Assembly: GCA_036936605.1 (NCBI GenBank) | Contig: JAUPFV010000005.1 | Coordinates: 191,578,958 to 191,642,957 of the forward strand | DNA length: 64,000 bases | DNA from: Limnanthes douglasii subsp. nivea | Lineage: Eukaryota > Streptophyta > Magnoliopsida > Brassicales > Limnanthaceae | Direction: 5' to 3' | Shown here: piece after piece, positions 32,967 through 43,885 of the stretch | Position numbering within the stretch: position 1 is the stretch's first letter | How the letters are laid out: each line of letters opens with the position of its first letter | Notes under the pieces: generated by a model | What the model saw: only the letters and a program-made list of their open reading frames with translations | Databases searched by the model: none | What the model was told of the DNA's origin: nothing | Program-made: the position numbers and the translations under genes

Positions 32967-34331
32967 TATCAGAGTAAGATTTACGAGCTTTGCCTCTAGA
33001 ACTAAGAGACTTGATGGTTAGCTTATCCTTGGACCTTTTCTTCTTTGCAGTATTCAACTTGGAAGAGATGATTTCACTAAAACTATGTTGCGGAGATAAC
33101 CTTGGGGATGGGGAACAACTACCAACCTGAGGGTCAGGAGAACTACTATCATCAATTATGTTCAAAGCATCAATAACCTCCTTTCCCTTTTCTTGAGAAA
33201 CATCCTGAACAGAAACATTAACACACTGAACATTATCCACTTGAACATTATTCACTTGAACCTTATCTTCTTGAACATCATTATTTCCATCTTGAATCAT
33301 ATTACAATCAGCATGAACATTATCCTCTTGAACCATATTGCTATTCACAGTTTCTTCATTCTTATTGCTTTCATTACCAACTTCTGGCTCCTTCTGAGTC
33401 ACTATGGACTTAAGCTTTCTCCTGTAAACCTGAACAATGTTTCTTGATATCGTGGCATTGACAGACGACACCTTTGAAACCTCCTCCTTCTTCTCATCTT
33501 GCATATCATTCAAAACCACAGCCTTGTTATTTTCCACAGGACCCTCAGTTTTCTTTGAGGCTTTCTTACAAACAGATTGGTCATGTCCAATATGAAAACA
33601 CCCATGACAATAAGAGGGGACATTTTTATAACTGATGGAAATCCAATAACCATCGTTACTTCCGAATCCAACCCACATCTTTCTTTGCAACATCTGAGAA
33701 ACGTCAACCTCAACCTGCGCATAACAAGCGTTCGAACATGCCCTATTCTTGTGTGGAACAACCACCTTATACACAGGACCTATAACACTAGCCAAATCGT
33801 AAACCAACCCAGAATCATATAAACATTCCGGCAAATTCTCAAAGCGAACCCACAATAGAACAGTAGGATCTTCAATCTTTTTATTGAAATTCTGAGTCCA
33901 GTTCAAAACTCTCATAACAATATCATCAAAACACCAGACATTACGAGACCAGAGCTTGACAACGTCTTCTTTCAATTCAAACTAAAAAAAGATGTGATGC
34001 GAATCCCACACCTCAAAACAAAACCCTCCCCTGAATTTCAACATAGAAAGAAAGGTCTCAAGCTTTTGCTTTTTCGGCACACCATTGCTGAATTTGCCTA
34101 TTAATGTAGTTTTTTGATTTCCTAAAGAGAGATTGCTTCACCTCAGCGTCGTATTGAATCGATAAATGGTCCCCTGTTTTCTTGAAAGACTGGATTCCAC
34201 GATTTAAAATCATCTTCAGGGGAGAACAAATCGACGAATCTCTTACCTAACTGCTGTTGATTTTGATTTAAACCCTGATGAAGAACGGGGAATTCTTCAG
34301 AAGACCGAGGATTCATGATCGAGAAGATCAC
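32950..34331 (-). pseudogene. LINE ORF1 (DUF4283-type nucleic-acid-binding protein)
   Basis: The start frame 34331-34143 has a Ser/Gln-rich head (NPRSSEEFPV). After a shift, the main frame 33975-32950 carries WTQNFNKKIEDPTVLLWVRF and LPECLYDSGLVYDLASVIGP, the DUF4283 region of plant LINE ORF1, then YKNVPSYCHGCFHIGHDQSV with a CCHC knuckle (C-x2-C-x4-H-x4-C, about 33610-33560). A long region with repeated DNVHAD, DKVQVNNVQVDNVQ-type words follows, then a basic tail (TAKKKRSKDKLTIK). It would bind the LINE RNA. Broken between 34143 and 33975. Confidence 0.85.
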
Positions 34332-34449
34332 GAAGAAGGCGTTACGACTTTTTTAGGTACTCTGTTCTTGGAGTTAATTTCTTGGAGCGTTTCATTCTAG
34401 CCGTATAATGATAATATGTTTTTTTTTTATCAAAACATCGAGCTTACCT

Positions 34450-34800
34450 CATGTCAGTTCAATCTTCTCATGAACCTGAATCATTTGCTGAAGCCTTCAA
34501 TCATTCTTGCTGGAGAGATGCTATGCAGGAAGAAATCAATGCCCAGGAAAAAAAGAATAAGACTGAGTCTCATTGCCTGCAAGGAAACAAGCCATTTTCT
34601 GCAAGTGGATTTACAAGATCAAGCATCAAGCAGATGGCTCGGTAGAGAGGTACAAAGCTAGATTAGTAACTAAAGAATTCCTTCAAGAATATTGAGTCGA
34701 ACCCCTTTAAAGATAGGGAAAAGATTTGCTTTGCCCCAGGTTGCTAAAATGACCACCATTCGTGGCATTCTTGCCTTGGCTGCAATCAAAAAGTGGCCCT
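34450..34800 (+). mobile_element. Ty1/copia reverse-transcriptase N-terminal fragment
   Basis: Frame-shifted plus-strand translation gives HEPESFAEAFNHSCWRDAMQ, then WIYKIKHQADGSVERYKARL and VAKMTTIRGILALAAIKKWP (with changes), the canonical start of copia RT. The catalytic YVDD region is absent; the fragment ends abruptly at about 34800. It sits next to the LINE 5' end. Confidence 0.8.
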
Positions 34801-34922
34801 TATTTCAAAATTTGTTTTTTAGTTTCATTAATAAATAGGTAAATCCATATTTAAAAAAAACATCAATTAGTATATATATATACACGTGAGGAATTTTTTC
34901 ATATCACATTAGCTATATATAG

Positions 34923-34970
<48 letters not shown>

Positions 34971-36400
34971 TAGTTTTAAACTAAAACTAGTTTGTTTTCG
35001 AGACCAATCATTCTCAAAAAATTCAATTGAGAAAAAAATATAATTTCTTATCTCATTATGTTTGTTTAAGTCATTTAGACCATTTTCAAGAGTACCGAAC
35101 GTTATCTTTTGAAGATACAAAGGTAGTTTCATCCATACTTAATATCTTACGGTCAAATTAATTCAACATTTTTCTTTTAGTAGTTATCGTACGAACCACA
35201 GAACCCTTCGAAACTTTTAATATTTCATTTTTACTTTTATATTCAAAAAGTTATTCATCTGAATAATTCAAGGTGATTTTTATGAACATGAAATGTTAAC
35301 CGCGTAATTTTTTCTAGCACCCTATCTTATCTATCATGCAATTTTAAACATATGTTACCTATTCTAAAAATGTTAACCGCGTGAATAACACCCAAATCTT
35401 TAATTTTAGTATATTATCTAAACAAATTTCTAATCGAGAACGAGGTGTATCTAACATCATTTACATGTATAACATTTAAACATCTTCCATGACATAAAAT
35501 ATATTTTCATTTGAAGAAGAGTATTTAAATTTTTTAAAACACAACAATTTTTTAATATTTTTCGCAACGAAAAAAAATGTTTAGTCTCGATTTTTTTTTT
35601 CTATTGTATTATATGACCAGTTAAAAAGTAGACACGAGTTGATTATATAGTCATGTTTTATTTTTATGTTGCATTTCATAAAAAGTCAGATTGACTAAAG
35701 CAACCGTTAACAATTTTATTTGGTGTACGTGGTGCAACTTTTTGTAAACAACATAAGTGCACATTTAGATGAGTACAAATTTGTACACATCAATTTCAAA
35801 GTGAGAGACTATTAAAAACCCAAAATTGGAATGTCTAATTGTATGTAATTTAGTGTTTCGGTGATGTTGTAATAAGTCTAATTGAAACAGTCGGTTGAAA
35901 TATTACACCAACAAATAATGATATTAGTTTAACTTTTTATACCTATCTTTGAAAATACTATATTTAATAGGCATGATTCTACAAAGCTCTGCTTTTTGGA
36001 GTACATATGACAAGTTTAATCATATGTTTTTCTAATAAATGATAAAATAGCTATGAACACCTTAAACTGAAGTTGGTATAATATTTTTAAAATATTATTT
36101 TACATGTCCTTGTATCAAAGGAATCAAGACACAAAGTCTATGCATCACTCTTCGGTTGAGTTGCTATGATTTGTGAGAGGTGAGATTGCGAAACTAGAGT
36201 ATCCTAAATCTAAAGAATTTCTTGAATTAACTTATATATGTGCTGCAAAATCATGTATTCATGAGTAGTAGATGAGATCATATATGCATTCCTTCATGCA
36301 ATTTTGGTTTTGTAATAGAAAAACCAAAATACATGTATTCTAAAAGGAAATTATGGAGTGTCCTGAGAAATTGTTTAATCTTGATAAGGGAAGGAAAATA
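34801..36400. other. AT-rich DNA without recognised genes
   Basis: Contains a (TA)n tract and a short hairpin (listed separately). No coding motif on either strand; part of 36130-36400 could belong to the LTR that ends at 36795, whose start is undefined. Confidence 0.45.
34927..34971. repeat. (AT)22 microsatellite with adjoining hairpin
   Basis: An uninterrupted AT dinucleotide run followed at 34971-34993 by a perfect 10-bp inverted repeat (ACTAGTTTTA / TAAAACTAGT) with a 3-base loop. Confidence 0.95.
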
Positions 36401-36795
36401 TAGGTGTGTAGCATGTAATTTAGCCTACAAATAAGGTCAAGGTCCATGTATTTAGTGGATACTGACTAAGGTAAAGCACACATAAGAAATGAGGGACTTA
36501 AATGATAGTCCCCTAGAACTTGTTTGTAGATAGTAAAATAGTGGGGGTAAGAAATCCACTCTTATGATGGTAAACATGTAATTTCACCCTCTACCTCATT
36601 TACTATATAAATGACATTCCCTTTTGGGAAAAGGGGTGAATGATTGATCAATAATTACAACATTTATTCCTTTTATCTCTTCCATTTCTAGTAATTTACT
36701 GTTCACTGTCATATCACACAAATATTCTCTAATCCGACCTCTTCACACGAACATCTTCGCTCTTGAGTCTCACTAAAGATTCTCTGAGCTCATCA
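36400..36795 (+). repeat. 5' LTR (3' part) of Tat element B
   Basis: A TATA-like ACTATATAAATGACA at about 36602 and a pyrimidine-rich leader precede a typical LTR end ...CTGAGCTCATCA at 36795. The left edge is not defined because no second LTR of this element lies in the window. Confidence 0.6.
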
Positions 36796-36796
36796 G

Positions 36797-36813
36797 TGGC
36801 GCCGTTTGTGGGA
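36797..36813 (+). promoter_or_regulatory. Primer binding site of Tat element B
   Basis: TGGCGCCGTTTGTGGGA lies one base after the LTR end. TGGCGCCGTT-type sites are the usual first-strand primer sites of Tat/Athila elements. Confidence 0.85.
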
Positions 36814-36870
36814 ATTGTTTGGTACCCATAATTAATTTTCTAAAACCTTGAAAATTAAAAGCAAAAAATT

Positions 36871-38734
36871 ATGGACATAAAAATTCGTGGAGAGATTGAG
36901 ACTAATCTGACCAAATATTTAGTTGGTATCGAGTCTGGAGACCATCTGATGGAAGAGCAGCTCACGATCGAAGGCAATGCCCCAAATTGGCGTGCGGAAG
37001 AACTTTTAAAGGAGTCAGTTTTAGTCGCCAGACGAAAATATTTGTTGGAAGACATCGAAATGTTAAATGCTGAAAGGGATGCTATGGTGGCGAGCACGAA
37101 AAGGGTCAGATCCAAGGTCCGACAAGAAACGGTCGAGGCCGACCACATCCAAGATGCTGTTATACCCAAAGAGAGCCAACGCCGGAAAAGACATTGACAT
37201 TCTAAAAGACGTGCTAGATCTGAGCAAAAGTATGAGTCGTCCGATTCTAGCGAATATACTTTGTTAAGCTCCGATAATTCTTCTTCTTCAGAGACTGACT
37301 CGAGGCATAAGGTGGTTCGAAGGCACAAAGATCCGAGGAAGCATAAACATACTCATCGGAAAATCAGGAGAATGAGTGATTAGAGGAAGAAAGATGAAGC
37401 TGGCAAAGAGAAAATGCACTTCGAGAACCATGTTAATACTCGGAACCAAACTCAGTCCGATAGCTATCACCAAGATTACAGAGTCAGTAACCATATTACT
37501 TCTCCGATCGAGGAAAGATTGTACCCTGCTACTAATGACGGTCTGGGGGGAAGTACGTACAAGGTCGGACATAATTGGAGGTCGTCACCTCTCTCCATAG
37601 AAATCCTTTATAGGCACCTTCCTAAATGGTTTGATATATCCAAGCTAGAGAAGTTCGATGAGACTCAGGATCCTGACAACCATATTGAACACTTCAAGAA
37701 TTTCATGATAAACTACGATGACGACGACAAGTTGTTGTATAGAGCTTTCTCTCAGACGTTCAAGAACGCTGCTTCTAAGTGGTACAACCGATTGCCTCAA
37801 GGGTGTATAAATAATTTTAATATATTATGGAGTATGTTCCGACAGCACTTCGTCGGAAGCAAGAAATTTTGTACCAACGGAGATATCATCATTTATTGTC
37901 GTCAAAAGATCGAAGAGAGTTTGAAAGAGTATACCAATCTATTCATCTAAGTCAAAACGGAGATGGAGTATTGCAAGGACAAAGTTGCATTGGCTGCCTT
38001 CCGGATGGGTCTTCTTCCGGGGGTAATGAAGGATAACGCTGCAGAAACACAAGTGATGACGTTTGGAGCTTTGTTGACCAGATAGAAAAAAAAAAATCTT
38101 AGTCGAGGAAACCAGGGCTTCAAAGATAGAATCCGTGTCTCAATTCTATGAGGATCCGAACTTAGCCAGAGCAAGTACGATAACGGTGAATGTCCGACCA
38201 CAAGCTAATCAACCGACCATAAATGTGCGACCACGAGCTCAGACAGTTCAAGCAACGAACCAAACCCCTCAACGGGTGGCTCAGAACCAACAGTATCACC
38301 AGGAAGGTCAAGCAATTCAACGGTATGTCAGACCAGCTTCAAATAGATGGGTCCGACCAGCTCATTACACTGAATTAACTGAGTGTGTCTCCACTATCTT
38401 TGAAAAGGCACGTGCAAACGTACACTTCCGCAAACCTTTTCCTCTTCGGACTCTGAGGGAGCACAGGAAGAACAAATACTGCCAGTTCCATGACGACATT
38501 GGGTATCATACTAAGGATTATGTGGCTTTGAAGAAAGAAGTCCAGTTTTTTATGGAAAACGGAAAATTGGTTGACTTTGTCAAGATGAATACCGCAGTGG
38601 TGCCTAAACAAGAAGTCACTCCAAGACAAGATGATACCATGATGATTTCCGATGTGATTGAAGAAGAATTCCTAGATGCCTTTGATGTGGCAAATGAGTA
38701 TCTTGATCCGAAACCGGGCATGAATAGTGTAAAC
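36871..38734 (+). pseudogene. Tat element B, gag
   Basis: The N-terminal frame (36871-37194) is acidic and helical with an RRKYLLEDIEMLNAERDAM stretch. The capsid-like core (37414-37950) contains HLPKWFDISKLEKFDETQDP, NHIEHFKNFM and KNAASKWYNRLPQG. It is followed, after a stop or shift at 37948, by DKVALAAFRMGLLPGVM, the same segment as LRQGLNPGNLAD of element A. The frame 38135-38755 holds a Gln/Pro-rich linker and KYCQFHDDIGYHTKDYVALK, the zinc-binding-like box with Cys and both His kept. Only a few disruptions, so it is younger-looking than element A gag. Confidence 0.85.
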
Positions 38735-41228
38735 ATGGAGCTGGAATTTTCCTAATCTCTCTGTATGGTGATAAGATGTACTAGGCTATATGCTTTGGGT
38801 TCAAGGACTTTAAGAATGAGTCCGAGTATGAAGCAACTATAGCTGGTCTTAAGTTGGCTTTCCTGTGTGGGGCTAAGAGAGTTTGGTTGATGAGTGACTC
38901 TCAGCTGCTCATCTATCACGCTCAAGGTCAGCTTGAGGTCAAGAAGGAGCAGCTGATCAAGTACTTACTCATCCTGAAAGAAGTGGCAGCCAACTTCAAA
39001 AGTGTTTGTTATGAGCATATTCCCAGATCAGAGAATATCCTAGCAGATTCTTTGGAAACTATAACGTATTCTAAGTCCTACCGTTGGATTCACATACAAG
39101 AATACCCATCTATACAACCAAGCCAAAATAAGGAAGATGGGAAAAGCATGAGCATACATGTGATTCAACCTAAAGAATAGAGGTATTCCCTTCTTCAATA
39201 TATTTCTGATGGGGTTTTTCCTTCGGATAAAGCTATGGCAAGAAAAATTAAACACTAGGCACGTGGTTTTTTTTATCGTAAGGGGAGTTCTCTATAAAAA
39301 TTATTTCAGTAGACCTCTCCTGCGTTGTTTGGGGGTTGAAGAATCTCAAGTTGTTTTATCCGAACTGCACGATGGAGAAGGATCAACACATTGTAGGTAT
39401 AGAGCACTAACCCAGAGAGTGTTATTGGTTGGGTACTACGCGCCATCCATAATGGCAGATGCTAAAGAAATGGTAAAGAAATGTGATCCATGTCAAAGGT
39501 ATGTCAATGAAATTCATGTGCCAGCAATACTTATGGAGTCTATCTCTGAGCCAGTACCTTTTTCCCGATGAGGATTGGACTTAGTTGGACATTTGCCTAT
39601 TGCGTCCGTGAGGTGCAGAACTATCATAGTTTTTATTGATTACTTCTCAAATTGGATAGAGGCAACTCCTCTGGCAGGAACCACTTTGAAGGTTGTCATT
39701 AAGTTTATCTTATCCAATATATGTTGCAGATTTGGGATCCCTCAAAAGATTACCACAGACAATGGGCCACAGTTTGATAACAAGGATATGGAGAATTTTT
39801 GTGCTTCTAGAAGTATTCAACATTGTTTTTCTTCCCCTTTCCACCCACAAGGAAACGGCCTGGTTGAAGTTGCCAACATAACTATTTTGTCTTGATTAAA
39901 GAAGAATCTAGAAGGAGTTGTAGGGAAGTGGCCAAAATATTTCCAAGAAGTGTTGTGGGCATACCGAACTACTCCTCAGGCTGCTACACAAGAGTCTCCT
40001 TTTTCTTTGGTGTATGGGATGGATGCAATTACCCCCATAGAAGCTACCCTAGCATCATACAGAGTCCACAACTATTCCGAACAAGCTAATGAGGTAGCAA
40101 TTAGGAATCAGTTCGACTCAATAGAAGAAAGAAGAGTCAAACCTTACTTAAGAACAACTCACTACCAAAGTTTGATGAGGAGCCGATTTGCTTTTAAGGT
40201 TAAAAGAAGAAATTTTCAACCAAGAGATAAAGTTTTAAGAGAAGTTTTCTTACTCACCAAGGAGAAGCAGTTCGGTAAGTTGGCTCCGAACTGGGAAGGC
40301 CCCTATGAGGTCTGTGAAAAACTCAAACCTGGGACATATACACTTCAAGACAAAGAAGGGAGACTTTTGAAGCACCCATGGAATATTGAACATCTCACGT
40401 TATATTTAGAATTTATTTTTTGTGTAAATATTTACTTGTTAGATATCAATATACATATTATGGGGCATACTCTTTCCTACCATGGTAGCGCGGGGAGGTT
40501 TTAATGAGGTGTCAGGTCTTTTATTCAATGATATATGATGCCTTCTTAAAACATTATGAGTGATTTTACTTCAATTCAATTCAAGTACAAATCACTTGTT
40601 CAACATCTTGGATCATTAGTGGATCGGATAAACTTGGTTAAGTGATGACCATTAAATACATTGCATCGGTGATATTAAATACTCTCATTTTAATACTTTT
40701 GAAATACTAGGGGCTACTTAAACATTAGCCATGAGAAATTTAAGGAAAAGAAAGTATTAAACAAAGGAAAGTTAGATAAATTAAACCTTTCAGAACTTAA
40801 GACCGAACAAAAAAACAAAACATGCCTTGGCCATCCAAGGACTTTAGGTGTTCAAAGGACTTATCTGGACTTTAACTGAATAACAATACAAAATGTGCCT
40901 TGGCCATCCAAGGACTTTGACTCTTTAGAAAAAAATATGATAAAACCTTAGGGCTTGTTCCCTTTGACTTTCCTTCACCACCATCATCTTTTTGAGGACT
41001 TTTGAGTTTGATACTCGAACTCTCACCAGTTCCCTCTTCATCATCAGTAGTGGAATCTATTCCACTGGAGTAGTTGTGCTTATCGCAATGTGCCATAGTA
41101 TGAAATGAGAGGTCTTCGTATTTCAAATATTTTCATAAGGGACCAAAGGTCCTCTTCGGAAAAGTCTCATGGAACAGCAGCACCATGTCAGACTTGATCC
41201 CATCATCTCTTTTCTCTAAAGATTCTAT
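38735..41228 (+). mobile_element. Copied block from Tat family A (aRNase H, integrase, antisense region)
   Basis: Sequence-for-sequence match with 20296-22785 at roughly 90-95 percent by eye. It contains the archaeal-type RNase H (WLMSDSQLLIYHAQGQ, HIPRSENILADS), a zinc region with the last CDPCQ intact, integrase core (FIDYFSNWIEATP, TDNGPQFDNKD, NGLVEVAN), and the C-terminal GPYEVCEKLKPGTYTL. After about 40500 comes the same noncoding spacer, then a minus-strand start of the antisense ORF C-terminus (41126-40872). It is not a direct duplicate of A, because several stops of A (at 20390, 20467, 21058) are absent here while others are unique (39569-39571, 39894-39896). Confidence 0.88.
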
Positions 41229-42535
41229 GACGACATGAGGGAAGTTGCTGGTCCGTATGAAGATGTCGTGGTAATCGGAGCAGAGATTGCAAAAAACGAG
41301 ATAAGAAAAATTCATATTGACACGGGTAGTTCCGCCGATATCATGTTCATGACAACCTACAACAAGATAAGCAATCCTCCAACTACCATACGATCCGACA
41401 GAAGTATAGTGGGATTTACCAGTGCGACCAAAGACGTCGTCGGAGAGTTCGAGGAAATGGTAGAGCTGGGCAGGGGACCATTCAAGAAAATAGTGAAGAT
41501 ACTTTTCATCGTCGTAGACGCACCCACATCGTACAACGTCATCTTCGGAAGGTCATGATTGTCTAAGATGCATGCCGTGCCATCCACGGTCCACCAATGT
41601 TTGAAGTACGTAGTGGGAAGTAAAATCGGAACTGTAAGATCAAGTTAGAAAATGACTAGAGAATGCTATAAAGCGGCGCTGGCCCCCAAGCAGTTGAAGG
41701 GGGTCGGATCTAAAAAAGAATACCAGTCAGAGGGGCCTCCTTCGGATTCCGATCATGTTGATGATCTGAGGGAGCCCCCTAGATTCATGGTCCCTGATGA
41801 AGGCTTCGAGGATCATGCGTTTGGCCCAGGAAAAATTCTTAAGATAGGAACAAGATTATCGCCTGAGGTAAAAGAAAGCTTAATCAGATATCTTTCAACC
41901 AAATTACATATGTTTGCGTGGTGTACAGAGGACGTTATAGGAGTACCAGAAGAAGTCACCTGTCACAGATTGGCTATTCGGAACAACGTTTGCCTGATCA
42001 TCCATAAGCGAAGATCCTTTTTCCAAGAAACAACTGAAGCGATAATGGTAGAGGTAGACCGTTTAACAAAAGTGGGCCACATCCGCGAATCACAATATCC
42101 GTTATGGACCGCCAACCCGATTTTAGTAAAGAAGAAGAACGGAAAATGGCGGTTGTGTGTAGACTTCACTGATTTGAATAGGGCCTGCCCTAAAGATCCT
42201 TTCCCGGTTCCAAGAATAGATCAACTTGTGGATTCGACATCCGGAAATCGTTTACTGTCCTTTATGGATGCGTATGCTGGATACAATCAAATCCGGATGG
42301 ACCTGAGGGATTATGAGAGCACGACTTTCATCACTGGAAGAGGTCTACATTGTTACCGAGTCATGCCATTCAGACTAAAGAATGCAGGGGCAACATACCA
42401 GCGGTTAGTAAACAAGGCGTTTGAAAGTCAGATTGGCAGAAATGTGAAAGTTTATATTGATGACATGTTAGTCAAAAACCTAAAAAATGAAGATCATTTG
42501 GCTGACTTAGAAGAAACGTTTCACTTAAGTTTGTG
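41229..42535 (+). pseudogene. Tat element B, protease and reverse transcriptase
   Basis: Protease: FYDDMREVAGPYEDV, catalytic IHIDTGSSADIMF (about 41311) and DAPTSYNVIFGRS, ending at a stop at 41557-41559. RT frame 41652-42536 is open for 294 codons: VTCHRLAIRNNVCLIIHKRR, KWRLCVDFTDLNRACPKDPF, SFMDAYAGYNQIRM, LHCYRVMPF and the catalytic VYIDDMLVK at about 42448-42475, both Asp present. The frame ends at ADLEETF, where the RT thumb should continue, so the element is truncated there. This RT is far better preserved than that of element A. Confidence 0.88.
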
Positions 42536-42729
42536 ATAAGGATTAAAAATTCACCCAATGACATTAGCGTGTAAGAATGTGAATGTGATGACAATACTTT
42601 AACAAATGTAGCTCGCTAGTTACATGTTGTTTATTACTACTATTTTGATATATGTTTTTTATGCCTACTATTTTGATATATGAGATTAAACCAATAAAGA
42701 TATAGTGGATACGTCCGTTGTTGCAGCCC

Positions 42730-43235
42730 TTATGAAGAGCAATGCAGGATCCTGGTCTGTGGTTGGAGCCCTTATGAAGAGCACTGCAGGCTCATTACAA
42801 CGGTTTTATTCACAGCAGCAATCAATGTAGCTAAATCTTTTAATACCAGGGTCATCCAAATTTCTCCAATGAGAAAGGCTTTACTGTTTTTGCCATTTCG
42901 TATTTTCTTTCATCGATAACTTCCATATTGAGGTTCACGTCAATTCTCACAGCCCGTTACCCCGATCATGGTTTTTTATATGCTCTGCCAATGAGGCTAA
43001 TAATTGGTTTGTTTTCACTTTTACTTTCAATCCTAACCATAATGATGGCATTTGTGTCCTCCATCATTCTTGTATTTGTTGTTTCAAATCTTTGGCTTCT
43101 TATACTGTATGCATCCCAGCTTCTCTGCCGATAACATTCTCATCTTAGGCTTCTTTTTGACATGATCTGCTCAACATATGGTCGCGGCATCTTCCATAAA
43201 GGAAGTGATCAAATTATCAATTAAGAATACATGCT
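42730..43235 (+). pseudogene. Ankyrin-repeat PGG-domain protein, C-terminal fragment
   Basis: Plus-strand motifs: LITTVLFTAAIN (about 42790, PGG-domain LIATVVFAAAF), then after a frameshift KGFTVFAISYFLSSITSILR, TSILTARYPDHGFLYALPMR and LIIGLFSLLLSILTIMMAFV, and finally LFDMICSTYGRGIFHKGSDQ. This is the four-helix membrane PGG domain that ends plant ankyrin proteins of the ACD6/ITN1 group. The ankyrin repeats and the PGG triplet itself are missing. A stop at 43132-43134 splits the last helix. Non-functional remnant, with no transposon features of its own. Confidence 0.78.
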
Positions 43236-43319
43236 ATTCAAATGGTGAGATGCAACCTTTGTAGTTCGTATTTATTCATGTAAGCGTGTGCTTGACTTTT
43301 TCATGGTCAATGTTAGGCT
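43236..43319. other. No feature
   Basis: Short spacer; nothing identified. Confidence 0.4.
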
Positions 43320-43560
43320 TGGTATTGGTCTGAACCGGTTTAACCGGACCCTATGTGGTCCCAAAATTTATAGGCGGGTTCGGACCAAACCGATAAGTTT
43401 TGGTTTTGGATCCATTTAAATTCAGATTCGATCCATAATTATTTTACAAAATTTAAATTTTGATAAAACTAATAATAACAAAATTAAAATAAAAAACTAA
43501 ATTGTAAAAATTTAAAAGAATAACCATCAACGGTTTTTTAGACTCGTTCAAAGTTACCGA
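43320..43560. repeat. Degenerate ACCGG/CCGAA-type repeat
   Basis: Clusters of AACCGGTTTAACCGGACC, GGACCAAACCGATAAG and GGTTTTGGATCC words, the same vocabulary as 3235-3920 and 61080-61250. Confidence 0.55.
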
Positions 43561-43876
43561 TCTGACTTTGACAGTTTTTCTGAAGTGAAACAAAATTTAA
43601 ATTGAACGAAAATAAAAACAGGTTTCCTTTGTTTAGTTCAAATGTATTTAAAAAATATAATTATATAAAAATTAATTTGTTTATATATTTATATAATTGT
43701 GATTTTAGATGCATAGTCAAATCTAACAACGTCTGCTTTGCATGAGTGAAGCTAGATGTGTCAAAACAACTTCAATATACTATGTGTGGAATATGGAGAG
43801 AATAAGGGGTACCTGCATACTGACTGCATTGTTTTCATCTTGGCCACAAGAAGTATACCTGAAAAAAGAATCAAGA
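43561..43876. other. No feature
   Basis: AT-rich; no motif supported. Confidence 0.4.
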
Positions 43877-43885
43877 AAATGTTAT

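Larger units (their letters stand above)
28600..34350 (-). mobile_element. Near full-length plant L1-type LINE
   Basis: Minus-strand order: ORF1 (34331-32950), then ORF2 with endonuclease, reverse transcriptase, zf-RVT and RNase H (32966-28862), then a ~250-bp 3' untranslated region. ORF1 and ORF2 overlap by about 17 bases. Domains are almost complete, but both ORFs are broken by a handful of stops and shifts, so the insertion is not recent. The exact 3' end is unclear: no poly(A) is visible at the LINE end itself, and sequence continues directly into the eL41 region. No target duplication was found. Confidence 0.9.
36400..42535 (+). mobile_element. Tat-lineage Ty3/gypsy element B, mosaic
   Basis: Order on the plus strand: LTR end, primer site, gag (36871-38734), then a 2.49-kb block (38735-41228) that is a close copy of element A 20296-22785 (second RNase H, integrase, part of the antisense ORF region), then protease and RT of the B type (41229-42535), after which the element stops. 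In a normal element protease and RT come before RNase H and integrase, so the A-derived block replaced a short stretch between gag and protease. No LTR, poly(A) or target duplication marks the block. Confidence 0.85.

Noticed and set aside
34345..34440. Target duplication for the 28.6-34.35 kb LINE
   Set aside because: Compared with the sequence beyond the A9 run at 28347 and near the LINE 3' end; no convincing match, so none is claimed.
39040..39255. 71-codon minus-strand frame also present at 20603-20818
   Set aside because: Conservation between the two sites only reflects that the underlying Tat DNA was copied; it is antisense to the RNase H/integrase linker.
41133..41315. 60-codon minus-strand frame
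   Set aside because: Spans the mosaic junction of element B, fusing antisense-ORF sequence to reversed protease DNA; an artefact of recombination.
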